DNA from: Microbispora hainanensis
GTDB lineage: Bacteria; Actinomycetota; Actinomycetes; Streptosporangiales; Streptosporangiaceae
Direction of reading: 5' to 3'
DNA: 64,000 nucleotides
Assembly: GCF_036186745.1 (NCBI RefSeq)
Contig: NZ_CP108086.1
Location: 7,440,001 to 7,504,000, forward strand
The position numbers and the translations under genes are program-made. Positions 8,770 through 17,516 of the stretch are shown one piece after another. Under the pieces are notes generated by a model. The model saw only the letters and a program-made list of their open reading frames with translations, was not told where the DNA came from and made no database searches. Within the stretch, counting starts at the first letter, position 1; each line of letters opens with the position of its first letter.

Positions 8770-10152
8770 ATGGAACTTCTCTACTACGCGCGTCTGGTGC
8801 GCAGATACTGGCCGCTTCTGCTGGTCTCGCTGATCGTCGGAGTGAGCGCCGCCCTCGTCGTGACCGCGAAGACGCCGCCGAGGTACCTCGCGTCGATATC
8901 CATGCTGGTCTCGGCGAACTACCGGGAAGAGAACCTGTCCACCGCCCTGCAGGCGGGGGAACTGTCGCAGCAACGGGTCCAGTCCTACGCCGCCCTGCTG
9001 ACCAGCCGACGGGTGATCGGGAGGGTCGTCGGTGCCGCGGAGGTCGCGGACCTCCAGGAGAACGTCACCGCCGAGGCCATCCCCAGCACGTCTCTGCTGC
9101 GGGCTACCGTCGCCGACTCCGACCCCCGTCGCGCCGCTGCACGGGCCGACTCACTGGGCGCCGTGTTCACCTCGATGATCGACCAGATCGAGCGGCCCAC
9201 GCCCAAGAGCCCGCCTACCGTCCGGGTCACCGTCGTGGACAAGGCTGATGTCCCCGAGGAGCCCATCGCTCCCCGGCCGGCGGTCAACCTGGCGCTCGGC
9301 GTGCTCATCTCGCTGTTCGCGGCCGTCGGCGGGCTCGTCATGCGCGACCGCCTGGACACGACCATCAAGACGGCCGAGGTGCTGCAGAGGGTCGCCGGGA
9401 CCTCGCTCCTCGCGGTGGTCGGATACGAGCGCGATGCCCGCAGGCACCCCCTGATCATCGGCGGAGCCGGTCGCTCCTCACGGTCGGAGTCGTTCCGTTC
9501 GCTGCGAACCAACCTGCAGTTCATCGGTGTGGACCGGAAGCCGAAGTCACTCGTCGTCACCAGTTGCCTGCCCAACGAGGGCAAGTCGTCAACGTCGGCC
9601 AACCTGGCGATCGCGATGGCGCAGGCGGGCTGGCGGGTGATCCTGGTCGACGGCGACCTGCGCCGCCCCAGTGTCCCCGGCTATCTCGGCATCGAGGGCG
9701 GCACCGGTCTCACGGACGTCCTCATCGACAAGGCCCGCCTGCCCGACGTCATCCAGACCTGGGGCCGGCCCAGCCTGTCGGTGCTGCCGAGCGGACGCGT
9801 CCCGCCGAACCCCAGCGAGCTGCTCGGCTCGCAGGGCATGCGCGCGGTGCTGACCCAGCTCACGCAGGAGTACGACATGGTGATAATCGACGCGCCGCCG
9901 CTACTCCCCGTCACCGACGCCGCGGCGCTCGCCGCGATCTGCGACGGCACGCTGCTCGTCGTGCGCCACGGCAAGACCCGGCGCGAACAGGTGACGCGCG
10001 CCGAGGAGCTGCTGTCGTCGGTCAACGCCCGCCTCGTCGGCGCCGTGCTCAACTTCGCACCGGCCAAGCAGGGCGATCATTACGGCTACGGGTACGGCTA
10101 CCAGCCGGCGGAGCAGCCGGAAGCGGACGTCAGGTCGCCGCTGCCCGTGTGA
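8770..10152 (+). CDS. Polysaccharide co-polymerase / bacterial tyrosine kinase (Wzc/CpsCD-like)
   Basis: A 460-residue fusion of a Wzz chain-length domain and a BY-kinase domain. Helix one lies around residues 16-36, and a second helix around 175-195 follows a VPEEPIAPRP proline motif. The cytoplasmic ATPase part has Walker A at Asn269-Lys272 (LPNEGKSST), the A-prime motif VDGDLRRPS and Walker B VIIDAPP. The C-terminus has the autophosphorylation cluster Tyr438, 440, 442 and 444 separated by glycines. It controls polymer length by cycles of tyrosine phosphorylation. ATG at 8770 follows the transferase stop by 4 nt, with AAGGA almost touching it, so coupling is likely. The convergent phosphatase gene is its probable antagonist. 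Confidence 0.92.
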   Translation: MELLYYARLVRRYWPLLLVSLIVGVSAALVVTAKTPPRYLASISMLVSANYREENLSTALQAGELSQQRVQSYAALLTSRRVIGRVVGAAEVADLQENVTAEAIPSTSLLRATVADSDPRRAAARADSLGAVFTSMIDQIERPTPKSPPTVRVTVVDKADVPEEPIAPRPAVNLALGVLISLFAAVGGLVMRDRLDTTIKTAEVLQRVAGTSLLAVVGYERDARRHPLIIGGAGRSSRSESFRSLRTNLQFIGVDRKPKSLVVTSCLPNEGKSSTSANLAIAMAQAGWRVILVDGDLRRPSVPGYLGIEGGTGLTDVLIDKARLPDVIQTWGRPSLSVLPSGRVPPNPSELLGSQGMRAVLTQLTQEYDMVIIDAPPLLPVTDAAALAAICDGTLLVVRHGKTRREQVTRAEELLSSVNARLVGAVLNFAPAKQGDHYGYGYGYQPAEQPEADVRSPLPV

Positions 10153-10834
10153 ACAGCGCCACCGGGGCGGCGAGTGACTCGACGATGCGTCGGGCCGCCG
10201 CCCGGTAGGCTCTGCGGGAGCCCCGGTAGGGATCGGCGATGTCGGGCTGCTCCACCCGGACCAGCCCGCGCAGCGCCCTCGCCTCAGCGACCAGCGCGTG
10301 CGCCCGCCGCACAGGGTCGGCGTGGCGGAGAACCTCGTCAGCGGGAACCGCCCGGGCCAGCGCGCCGAACTCCGCGATGGTGAACGTGCGCGCCGCCGCC
10401 CGAGGATGCAGCGCCACAGCGTGGGAACGGTGCTCGGACGAGGCCGTCAGCACGAGGTCGGCGGCGACCACCGTCTCCGAGGTGAGAGGGCGCGAGGCGA
10501 AGCCCTCCGAATCGCCACCGAGCCGGATCAGCTCCCTACGAGCGCCCTCGTCCATCGAGCGCCCCGGCAAGGCATGGGTGCCCGCGCTGGACACGGTGAT
10601 CGGCGAGCCCGGTCCGAGAGCCGCCCGCGTCAGCCGCTCGGCCAGCGGGGACCGGCAGATGTTCCCCGTGCACACGAACAGGATGCGGAAGCCGGCCCCG
10701 GGACCGGCAGGGTCATGAGAGCCGTGGACAAGGTCGCGATCGGGCTCCCGCGCAGGGTTGTGAGCGGCAGCACGGTCCCCCGCACCGCCCCGGAAATGGT
10801 CGCGGGCAGAGTCACAGTCACGCGTACGCTCCAT
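10130..10834 (-). CDS. Low-molecular-weight protein tyrosine phosphatase
   Basis: The P-loop FVCTGNICRSP gives nucleophile Cys55 and Arg61, and a C-terminal DIADPYRG supplies the general-acid aspartate of LMW-PTPs. The core domain is of normal length, but an unusual basic 49-residue N-terminal extension precedes it. I keep the ATG at 10834 because a TAGCGT -10 box lies 8 nt upstream, which suggests a leaderless message, and no in-frame start sits closer to the domain. Its 3' end overlaps the kinase gene by 23 bp tail-to-tail. The likely substrate is the tyrosine cluster of that kinase, which would reset polysaccharide polymerisation; this is by analogy with Wzb/Wzc pairs. Confidence 0.88.
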   Translation of the reverse strand: MERTRDCDSARDHFRGGAGDRAAAHNPAREPDRDLVHGSHDPAGPGAGFRILFVCTGNICRSPLAERLTRAALGPGSPITVSSAGTHALPGRSMDEGARRELIRLGGDSEGFASRPLTSETVVAADLVLTASSEHRSHAVALHPRAAARTFTIAEFGALARAVPADEVLRHADPVRRAHALVAEARALRGLVRVEQPDIADPYRGSRRAYRAAARRIVESLAAPVALFTRAAAT

Positions 10835-11017
10835 GGAGCGGGACGCTAGGACGCGGCGGGCGGGCGGCCGTGGACGGCACGCCGCTTTTTACGATCTCCG
10901 GCCTCGTCCCGGATCTCCGGCCCGCGTCGCCGGTGTCCGGCTCTGTCACCGGTCTCCGCCCGCGTCGCCGGTCACCGCGGCGCAAGGCGCGGGCCGCGGC
11001 GTGCGGCCCGCGCCTCG

Positions 11018-12805
11018 TCAGTGCACTGGGCAACCCTGGTCGTTGCGCCGGATCACGGCCTCCTGCGGCCGGACGAGCGGCTGCGCCGGGACCATCGGCG
11101 GGGCGGCGGAGTAGGGTTCGAGCAGGTCGAGGTCCATCGTCCTCGTCTGCCGGGGGGCGAACTCCAGCACCGTCGAGAAGATCGGGTGCGACCGCTCATA
11201 CTCCGTGTAGAACCCGGAAGGCCGGCCGTCCACCCGCATCTCGGTGGCCTGCGCGCCGATGGCGCCGTACAGCGACACCCACAGCCGGTTCGATCCGGGG
11301 ACGTGGGACCGGCGCGGGGAGTCGAGCCGGTCGGTGACATAGCTGGGCAGGTGCCCGTGCGGCACGTCGTTGGCGAGGCTGATGTGCACCTTCGCCTGGC
11401 GCATCCCGTCGGGGCGGCAGGGCCCCAGCTCGTAGGTGATCGACCGGCGCAGGTAGTAGTCGAGCTTGGTCCCGGCCGAGTTGTTGACGACGAGCGCCGC
11501 GTACGGCCCCGGCCGCTCGGGCAGCACACCGCCGAGGGGGGTCGCCTCGAGCCGCGCCTCCTCGTCCTTCCTGCTGGTCCAGATCTGGACCCTGCGGTCG
11601 GTCGCGAGGCCGGCCAGGACCGGCACCAGCCGGGTGGGCTCGGGATTCGCCCTGATCAGCGCCTCACTCACGGCGCCCGCGAGCCTGATCAGGTATTTCT
11701 TGCGTTCGACCGGGTCGGAATAGCGCTCGTACGCCACCCGCTCGGTGAGGTCGACGACGTTGGCGGCGGTGACGGTCTCGCCTCCCGGCAGCCGCACCGG
11801 CCCGGTGATCTCCAGCATCCGGGCCAGGCCGACCGGATCGGTGGCGATGGCGCCGTCCACCGGCTTGCCCGTCTGCCGCTGCCACAGCCCGGCCCAGGTG
11901 GTCGCGGCGTACGGGAAGTGCGGCGACAGGTTGGACACCGACAGCATCTTGGCCGCACCGGGCCCGTAGCGCGCACGGAAGCGCACCCCGTGGTCGACCA
12001 CGGGCTTACTACTGTTCGCGAGGCCGTTGTTGGCCGACAGCCGCTCGATCGCGATCCTGCCCCGGTCGGCGCGGAGGATGCCGTACGCGCCGACCAGGCC
12101 GCCCGTCCCGCGTGCCTCGGCGTTGGTCTGGAACGCCAGGAAGTAGCGCCTCGGGCCGTCGCGGCCGAGCATGGGCGGTGCGAGCGCCGCGACGTTCGCC
12201 GCCGCGCCCGCAAAGCCCTGGATCCTTGCGGTCTCCCGCACCATCGTGTCGCGCGCCCGGTCCACGGCCTCCAGGCCGGTTTCGGCCGGGGTGCGCGCCA
12301 GCTCCGACCGCGCCGCCGCGATGCGTACGGCGGCGCGGTCGAGGACCGGCGCCAGCGCGTCGAGAGTCGCGAGCATCCGGCTCTGGTCGTTCCCGGCGAG
12401 AGCGCCGCCCCCCGTCATGAGCGGGGCGGCCACCCGCTGGACCTCGGCCAGCACGTCGGTGAACTCGTCGGCCGCCCCCGCCAGTCCGCGGACCGTCGTC
12501 GCCGCGTCCCCCACCAGAGGCAGATGCGTGAGCAGGGCCCAGCCGGGGCCGCCTGTCAGCCGTCGCGCCTCCGCCGCGTGCCGCCGGGCGTCCGCGAGCG
12601 TCCTGCTCAGCGAATCGCCCGGCGACCCGAGGCGGGCGGTGCGCAGCCGGAGCAGAGCGTCCCGCGCCGCCTCAAGGTGGTCGCGCACGCTCAGCCCGAG
12701 ATGCGCGGACCAGCCCCCGGCCAGCACGAGGCCGAGGGCCAGCGACGGCAGGCCGACGACGACCAGCCTGCGCCTCATCCTCTTAGGCACCGGTCTGCTC
12801 GACAC
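11018..12805 (-). CDS. DUF4012 domain surface protein
   Basis: A protein of about 595 residues. One N-terminal signal-anchor helix (VVVGLPSLALGLVLAGGW) is followed by a helical region of roughly 200 residues. The DUF4012 core follows, with conserved segments RYFLAFQTNAEARGTGGLVG, YGILRADRG and DPVGLARMLEITGPV. DUF4012 proteins are common in actinobacterial and Gram-positive polysaccharide loci; their biochemical role is not established. GTG at 12805 starts 4 nt after the stop of the LPFTG protein gene, so they form an operon. ATG at 12778 is an alternative, with AGAGG too close to be ideal. It probably acts outside the membrane on the surface glycan or its anchoring. Confidence 0.85.
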   Translation of the reverse strand: MSSRPVPKRMRRRLVVVGLPSLALGLVLAGGWSAHLGLSVRDHLEAARDALLRLRTARLGSPGDSLSRTLADARRHAAEARRLTGGPGWALLTHLPLVGDAATTVRGLAGAADEFTDVLAEVQRVAAPLMTGGGALAGNDQSRMLATLDALAPVLDRAAVRIAAARSELARTPAETGLEAVDRARDTMVRETARIQGFAGAAANVAALAPPMLGRDGPRRYFLAFQTNAEARGTGGLVGAYGILRADRGRIAIERLSANNGLANSSKPVVDHGVRFRARYGPGAAKMLSVSNLSPHFPYAATTWAGLWQRQTGKPVDGAIATDPVGLARMLEITGPVRLPGGETVTAANVVDLTERVAYERYSDPVERKKYLIRLAGAVSEALIRANPEPTRLVPVLAGLATDRRVQIWTSRKDEEARLEATPLGGVLPERPGPYAALVVNNSAGTKLDYYLRRSITYELGPCRPDGMRQAKVHISLANDVPHGHLPSYVTDRLDSPRRSHVPGSNRLWVSLYGAIGAQATEMRVDGRPSGFYTEYERSHPIFSTVLEFAPRQTRTMDLDLLEPYSAAPPMVPAQPLVRPQEAVIRRNDQGCPVH

Positions 12806-12809
12806 CTGT

Positions 12810-13724
12810 CTACTTGGCGTCGGTGGACCGGCGGCGCCGTGCGGAGAGCATGGTGCAGCCGAGCGCGACGGCCAGCAGGCCCGCGCCAGCCGCGGCGATC
12901 CCCATCGGCGCGCCCGTGAACGGCAGCTGCGGGCCGGCCGCAGCCGGTGCGGGGCCGCCGCCGCCCATCTGCTCGGAGTCCATGCCCATGGGCATGTCCT
13001 CGTCGTAGGACTCCTCGTCCGCGCTCTCCTCGGGCTCCTCCTCCGACTCCTCCTCGGAGAAGTCCTCGTCGGGGAGCTCGGCGACGTCCTCCGGCGACCT
13101 CTCGCTGGTCTGGACGGCGTTCTGGACCGGGAGTGCCCCACTGTCGCTACCCGGGCCGCCCGGCCCGATGATGGGCTGGGCACCGTCGTTGTTCTGCGTG
13201 TCGTTGCTGGTCCAGGCGCCGGGTCCGGTGTTGTTCCACTGCGGTCCGGTGCCCCACCACGTCGGCCCGCAGTTGCCGTTGGGGCAGTTGGTGGTGTTCA
13301 CAGTCTCCGGCTCCACGCCCTGCACGTCCGCGGCCGGGACGACGGTGGTCGTGGCCGGTTCGACGACCTTGTCGGCCTTGTCGGCCTTGTTGACGCCGTC
13401 CGCGCCGGGGTCGCCCCAACCGTCGCCACCGCGACCGCCCCTGCCGTCGTCGCGGTCCCCGCCGCCGGCACCGCCACCGCCGCCCACGGGACCGAGCAGC
13501 CGGCCTTCCCGTGAGAGACCGGCCAGGGCATCGAAGGGGTCATCCGAGAAATCGCCCAGGAACACCAGGGCGAACGGTTCGAAGGGGGCGGGCGGGTACG
13601 GCTGCATGGCGACCTTCGGCGCCGCCGCGTAGGTCTGTGCGGCGGCCACGCCGGCACCGCCGAGCGTCAGGCCGCCCGCGACCGTCACCGCCAGAAGAAT
13701 AGGTACTGTAGTTTTTCGCGCCAC
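12810..13724 (-). CDS. LPFTG-anchored surface protein
   Basis: A 304-residue secreted protein. The signal peptide comprises VARKTTV, a hydrophobic core and an alanine-rich cleavage region AGVAAAQT. Next come a Gly/Asp-rich low-complexity linker, a CPNGNC cysteine pair with many Trp/Asn residues, and a strongly acidic Glu/Ser stretch. It ends with LPFTG at residues 267-271, a hydrophobic helix and RRRR: a textbook sortase substrate. GTG at 13724 has GGGAG 7 nt upstream and gives the correct signal-peptide start; an upstream ATG at 13763 would bury it. A class E sortase is encoded divergently next door and is its likely transpeptidase. Function of the exposed part is unknown. Confidence 0.88.
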   Translation of the reverse strand: MARKTTVPILLAVTVAGGLTLGGAGVAAAQTYAAAPKVAMQPYPPAPFEPFALVFLGDFSDDPFDALAGLSREGRLLGPVGGGGGAGGGDRDDGRGGRGGDGWGDPGADGVNKADKADKVVEPATTTVVPAADVQGVEPETVNTTNCPNGNCGPTWWGTGPQWNNTGPGAWTSNDTQNNDGAQPIIGPGGPGSDSGALPVQNAVQTSERSPEDVAELPDEDFSEEESEEEPEESADEESYDEDMPMGMDSEQMGGGGPAPAAAGPQLPFTGAPMGIAAAGAGLLAVALGCTMLSARRRRSTDAK

Positions 13725-14081
13725 TTTGGACTCCCGATAACGGCCGCTCAATTCTTTGAGCATTTGCCCGGATTGCCAGCGATATTTCGCTGCTCGACTG
13801 TTATATGCGCCTGGCCAAGGTCCGCCCCATAGCGGCACACGGTGCTTACCGAAGGATCGTCCAGGTTTTCGCTTCGTTGACCCCGCCCGTGTCGCCGCAG
13901 GTGATCGGGCATATGAGTCAACCGTACGGGCCCGGTCCCGCGATTTCGGGGCGGGACACGCGCCGCGCTCATGCCCCGGTGTCCGGCGAGCCAAAGAATT
14001 CGCCAACGCCCCTCGCGCGGTCTCCGGCGGGAGATGTCCGGAGGCGATACTCGGTCCGTGCGCGGAGCAGACGACGGAGCC
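13725..14081. other. Divergent intergenic region between LPFTG protein and sortase genes
   Basis: The region is about 360 bp and less GC-rich than its surroundings, with AT islands at 13770-13810 (including TATAAC on the minus strand). It presumably carries the promoters for the surface-protein operon and for the sortase. I find no convincing gene in it. Confidence 0.45.
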
Positions 14082-14714
14082 GTGAAAACGGTCACGCGGG
14101 TCATCGGCGAGCTGTGCCTGCCGGTAGGGCTGGTCCTGCTGCTGTTCTACGCATATCTGCTGTGGGGCACCGGAGCGGAGACCGAGCGGGAGCAGAGCGT
14201 GCTGCAGCGACAGCTCGGCGAGGTCTTCGCCAGGCACGACGGGCAGGCGCGTCCGGGCGAGGGTCCGGTGCGGCTCGGCGACGCGCTGGCGCTGCTGCGC
14301 ATCCCACGTCTGGGCGCCGACTACCGGTTCGCCGTCGTCGAGGGCGTCGGCCCGGCGGAGCTGCGCAAGGGCCCCGGTCACTACCCCGGCTCGGCGATGC
14401 CCGGCCAGGTGGGCAACTTCGTGCTCTCCGGCCACCGCACCACCTACGCCGCGCCGTTCAACCGGATCGACCAGTTGCGGCGCGGCGACGACATCGTGGT
14501 GGACGCGCGGGACGCCCGCTACACCTACGAGGTGACGCGTAAGGAGATCGTGGACCCCGGCGAGGTCGACGTCGTCGATCCCGTCCCCGGCCATCCCGGG
14601 AAGCGGCCCACCACCGCGGTCATGACCATGACCACCTGCCACCCCAAGTTCTCCGCGGCGCAGCGCCTGATCGTCCAGGGCGTGCTCGTCCGCCGCGAGG
14701 AACGCCGCGACTGA
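14082..14714 (+). CDS. Class E-type sortase
   Basis: A 210-residue membrane transpeptidase with an N-terminal helix (about residues 8-30, ELCLPVGLVLLLFYAYLLW) and a sortase beta-barrel. The catalytic triad is visible: His118 in SGHRTT, Cys186 in MTMTTCHP and Arg195 in SAAQRL. Class E sortases of actinobacteria favour LAXTG-type signals, so use of the neighbouring LPFTG protein is plausible but not proven. GTG at 14082 with GGAG just upstream is chosen; GTG at 14058 is also in frame. A 46-residue membrane protein follows 16 nt downstream, a pairing I regard as characteristic of this sortase locus. Confidence 0.9.
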   Translation: MKTVTRVIGELCLPVGLVLLLFYAYLLWGTGAETEREQSVLQRQLGEVFARHDGQARPGEGPVRLGDALALLRIPRLGADYRFAVVEGVGPAELRKGPGHYPGSAMPGQVGNFVLSGHRTTYAAPFNRIDQLRRGDDIVVDARDARYTYEVTRKEIVDPGEVDVVDPVPGHPGKRPTTAVMTMTTCHPKFSAAQRLIVQGVLVRREERRD

Positions 14715-14730
14715 CCGAGGGAGATCCGGC

Positions 14731-14871
14731 GTGTACAGGTTCCTCTGGCGGCGGCTGCCCGGCGGCACCGCGCTCCGGCTGGCCGTCGTGCTGCTGCTGA
14801 CCTGCGCGGCCGTGGCCGCGCTGTGGTACGTCGTGTTCCCCTGGCTGGCGCCGCGGGTGCCGCTCGGCTAG
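14731..14871 (+). CDS. Small membrane protein downstream of sortase (46 aa)
   Basis: GTG at 14731 opens a 46-residue frame ending in TAG. A basic start (MYRFLWRRLPGG) leads into one long hydrophobic helix (about residues 15-39, LRLAVVLLLTCAAVAALW). The end reads APRVPLG. GAGGGAG lies about 8-12 nt upstream. Size, charge pattern and position immediately after the sortase argue for a genuine gene. It may be a sortase-associated membrane adaptor; no function is established from sequence. Confidence 0.65.
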   Translation: MYRFLWRRLPGGTALRLAVVLLLTCAAVAALWYVVFPWLAPRVPLG

Positions 14872-14884
14872 CGAGGCCGCCCTC

Positions 14885-15700
14885 ATGTCCCCGATGCCCG
14901 CCTCGCGGTTCCTCCGGGCCGTCTCGGCCCTGCTCCTGGGACCGGCCGTGCTGGTCACCGTGTCACCGGTCACCGCGTCACCGGTCACCGCGTCACCGGC
15001 CCGGGCAGCCTTGCCCGCGGGTGACCCGGCGGCGAACGCCGTACGCGTGCTGCGGTACGACGCGAGCCGCGCCGCCGAGTTCCGCACGGTGATGGACCAG
15101 GCCGCGCGGGTGTGGAACGCGAGCGTCGCCAACGTCCGGCTGGTCGCGGGCACGCCCGCCGACTTCGTGGTGCGCGCGGACGACGGCTGGCCGCGTACGA
15201 GCGCCACCGGGCTGGGCCGGGGCACGATCTGGCTGGGCAGGGAGGCGACCGCCGGGGGCTACTCTCCCCTGCGCATCGCCACCCATGAGATCGGCCACAT
15301 CCTCGGCCTGCCCGACCGGCGCACCGGCCTGTGCGCCGACCTGATGTCCGGTCACAGCGCCCCGGTGAGCTGTGCCAACGCCGCCCCGAGCGCCGCGGAG
15401 CGCCACACCGCCGACGCGAACTTCGCCGGCTCCGCTCAGAGGGCGACGCCGAGGAGCGCGTCGGCGACGTCGCGCACCAGCGCCGGAGACGAGGCGTCGT
15501 CGCCCTCCTGCGCCGCCCAGGCGTCGATCACCGCGAGCGCACCGGGGGCGTCGAGATCGTCGGCGAGGCGCTCGCGCACCGCCGCCAGCACAGGGCCGCC
15601 CTCGGGGCCCGCCGGGCGCGCCACCGCCGCCCGCCACCGCGCCAGCCTCTCCTCGGCCGCGGTGAGCTGGTCCGGCGTCCACTCCCAGTCCGAACGGTAG
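14885..15700 (+). CDS. Snapalysin-like zinc metalloprotease (M7) with run-on 3' end
   Basis: A secreted protease. The signal peptide ends near residue 41, and the zinc site [11 protein letters not shown] (His134, Glu135, His138, Asp144) is followed by [18 protein letters not shown], which contains the Met-turn and disulfide cysteines of snapalysin. The conserved family ends near NFAG (about residue 182). Here no stop codon follows and the frame runs a further 85 or so residues antisense through the 3' end of mshC, with low-complexity Ser/Arg/Ala composition. Either the stop was lost or a frameshift occurred near 15430. The start is ATG at 14885. It likely degrades extracellular proteins or matures surface proteins. 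Confidence 0.75.
   Translation: MSPMPASRFLRAVSALLLGPAVLVTVSPVTASPVTASPARAALPAGDPAANAVRVLRYDASRAAEFRTVMDQAARVWNASVANVRLVAGTPADFVVRADDGWPRTSATGLGRGTIWLGREATAGGYSPLRIATHEIGHILGLPDRRTGLCADLMSGHSAPVSCANAAPSAAERHTADANFAGSAQRATPRSASATSRTSAGDEASSPSCAAQASITASAPGASRSSARRSRTAASTGPPSGPAGRATAARHRASLSSAAVSWSGVHSQSER
14963..15000 (+). repeat. 15-bp tandem repeat in signal peptide
   Basis: The unit tcaccggtcaccgcg occurs twice in perfect tandem, with a third partial copy, and encodes SPVTA repeats in the signal-peptide region of the snapalysin-like protease. It is one of several 15-bp in-frame repeats in this window. Confidence 0.85.
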
Positions 15701-16647
15701 TGGTGCGCCAGCAGGGCCAGCCGGATGGCCATGGGGTCGGCGGCCTGCCGCAGCCTGGAGACGAACACGAGGTTGCCCCTGGACTTCGACATCTTCTCGC
15801 CGTCCAGGCCGACCATGCCCGCGTGGACGTACGCCCGGGCGAACGGCCACTCGCCGGTGGCCACGTGGCCCTCACAGGCGCCCATCTCGTGGTGGGGGAA
15901 GATCAGGTCCGAGCCGCCGCCGGCGACGTCGAAGCCGCTGCCCAGGTTGCGCAGGGCGATGGCGGTGCACTCGATGTGCCAGCCGGGCCTGCCGCGGCCG
16001 AGCGGCGAATCCCAGGACGGCTCTCCGGGCCGTTCCGCCCGCCACAGCAGCCAGTCGAGCGGGTGGCGCTTGCCCTCCCTGCCGGGGTCGCCCCCGCGCT
16101 CGCCGAACAGCTCGAACATGGTCTCCTCGGAGTAGCCCGAGACCGCGCCGAACTTGGGCGCGGACGCGACCGAGAAGTAGACGTCCCCGTCGATCTCGTA
16201 CGTGGCGCCCCGCTCGGCCAGCCGGGTGACCAGTTCGGCGATCTCCCCCACGGTCTCGGTCACCCCGACGTACTCGCGGGGCGGCAGGATGCGCAGCGCC
16301 TCCATGTCGGAGCGGAACAGCTCGATCTCACGCTCGCCGAGGGAGCGCCAGTCGGTGCCGGTCGCCTCGGCCCGCTCCAGCAGGGGGTCGTCCACGTCGG
16401 TGGCGTTCTGGGTGTAGTGCACGTCGTGGCCGGCGTCCCGCCACACCCGGTTGACCAGGTCGAAGGCGAGGTAGGTGTTGGCGTGGCCCAGGTGGGTGGC
16501 GTCGTACGGCGTGATGCCGCAGACGTAGAGCCTGGCCTCGCCGGAGGGGGTAGTCTCCCGCACCTCCCGGGCGGCCGTGTCGTACAGACGGAGCATGAGG
16601 CCCGAACCGGGCAGCCTTGGGACATTCGGAGCAGACCACGATCGCAT
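15436..16647 (-). CDS. mshC: Cysteine--1-D-myo-inosityl 2-amino-2-deoxy-alpha-D-glucopyranoside ligase
   Basis: MshC ligates cysteine to GlcN-inositol with ATP, the third step of mycothiol synthesis. The 403-residue protein begins with the MshC-typical [14 protein letters not shown] and resembles a class I cysteinyl-tRNA synthetase. The zinc ligand is Cys43 (YVCGITPYD), the HIGH-type motif is THLGH (51-55) and the KMSKS loop is at 285-289. It lacks the tRNA-binding tail. ATG at 16647 lies 7 nt after TAGGCT on the minus strand, so an own leaderless promoter is likely in addition to read-through from the NRDE gene. Its 3' end is overlapped by the antisense run-on of the protease gene. Confidence 0.95.
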   Translation of the reverse strand: MRSWSAPNVPRLPGSGLMLRLYDTAAREVRETTPSGEARLYVCGITPYDATHLGHANTYLAFDLVNRVWRDAGHDVHYTQNATDVDDPLLERAEATGTDWRSLGEREIELFRSDMEALRILPPREYVGVTETVGEIAELVTRLAERGATYEIDGDVYFSVASAPKFGAVSGYSEETMFELFGERGGDPGREGKRHPLDWLLWRAERPGEPSWDSPLGRGRPGWHIECTAIALRNLGSGFDVAGGGSDLIFPHHEMGACEGHVATGEWPFARAYVHAGMVGLDGEKMSKSRGNLVFVSRLRQAADPMAIRLALLAHHYRSDWEWTPDQLTAAEERLARWRAAVARPAGPEGGPVLAAVRERLADDLDAPGALAVIDAWAAQEGDDASSPALVRDVADALLGVAL

Positions 16648-16654
16648 GGTGTGA

Positions 16655-16660
16655 AGCCTA
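16655..16660 (-). promoter_or_regulatory. Putative -10 box (TAGGCT) for leaderless mshC
   Basis: TAGGCT on the minus strand ends exactly 7 nt before the mshC ATG, so a transcript would start at or next to the start codon. The TAG of this hexamer is also the stop codon of the preceding NRDE gene. Confidence 0.55.
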
Positions 16661-17437
16661 TCCGCGCCGCCGGCGGACCCGGTCAGCCGGTGCGCCCCAC
16701 GAGGTGTCCACTTCGTGCCAGGTGGCGGGGTCGTCCGGCTGGGGGCAGAAGTCGTAGCGAAGCCCCTCCTCCGCCACGGCGACCAGCGTGATCGAGAGGC
16801 TGGCGAAGACCCGCCCGTCCGGCAGCCGCCGGCGCATGACCAGCGCGCGGGGATCGTCCCAGGGCATCCCCGCGCCCGAGGCGGGGTCGAGCCACTCCCC
16901 CCAGAACCGCTCGGTCGAGCCTCCCGTGGTCCACCCGGGCCGGGCGGCCCTGGCGAAGCGGGGCCGGAACCAAGCGGTGCGCGGCTCGCTCTCCTCGCGA
17001 TCCCAGCCGGCGTTCACGATCATGTGCACGCCCGCGGGCAGCTTCTCCTCGGCAAGGGACCTGCCGTCCCAGCTCCACAGCCGTACACCGTCGAGCCCGC
17101 CGAGAAGCAGATGAAATGGGTCGTACCACGATAAATTGAGCGGCGGGAACTCTCCCGCCGCCGCGGCGAGCAGCGGCAGCTCGCCGCGCGAGTGACGCCT
17201 GCCCTCCGAGGCCGCGACGCCGTCGCCGTTGAGCAGCGCGGCCACGCGCCGGTTTTCGGGGTCGGCGGCCAGCCAGGTGCCGCCCGCCTGCAGGTCGCGG
17301 CCCCCGACCAGGCCGGGGTACGCGGGCCAGTGCCGGTCCGGTGACATCCACGGCCGCGTGACGAACTCGTCACGCACTCCCGCCAGGAGCACCGGCGCGT
17401 CCGCCTCCGGCTCGACGCTCACGATGACCGTACACAA
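16658..17437 (-). CDS. NRDE/TANGO2-family protein
   Basis: A 259-residue protein of the NRDE family, predicted Ntn-type hydrolases. It begins MCTVIVSV, giving Cys2 as the candidate N-terminal nucleophile, and continues with the family segments [10 protein letters not shown] and RPWMSP. The signature is present in variant form: residues after the first strand read like the N-R-D-E element of the family. TTG at 17437 is the start, supported by GGAGGG 8 nt upstream and by the requirement for Cys at position 2. It lies in the uppP-mshC gene block, 79 nt after SCO1664-like and 10 nt before mshC. The substrate is unknown. Confidence 0.8.
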   Translation of the reverse strand: MCTVIVSVEPEADAPVLLAGVRDEFVTRPWMSPDRHWPAYPGLVGGRDLQAGGTWLAADPENRRVAALLNGDGVAASEGRRHSRGELPLLAAAAGEFPPLNLSWYDPFHLLLGGLDGVRLWSWDGRSLAEEKLPAGVHMIVNAGWDREESEPRTAWFRPRFARAARPGWTTGGSTERFWGEWLDPASGAGMPWDDPRALVMRRRLPDGRVFASLSITLVAVAEEGLRYDFCPQPDDPATWHEVDTSWGAPADRVRRRRG

Positions 17438-17516
17438 TGCGTGTTCCCTCCAATATCGGTAGAGACCCCTGCAGAGTGCACAATTCGCACGTTTTGCGCA
17501 AGCCTGACCGAGTCGA

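Noticed and set aside
12171-13514. A 447-codon plus-strand open frame
   Set aside because: Antisense to the DUF4012 and LPFTG genes; no domain and no start signals.
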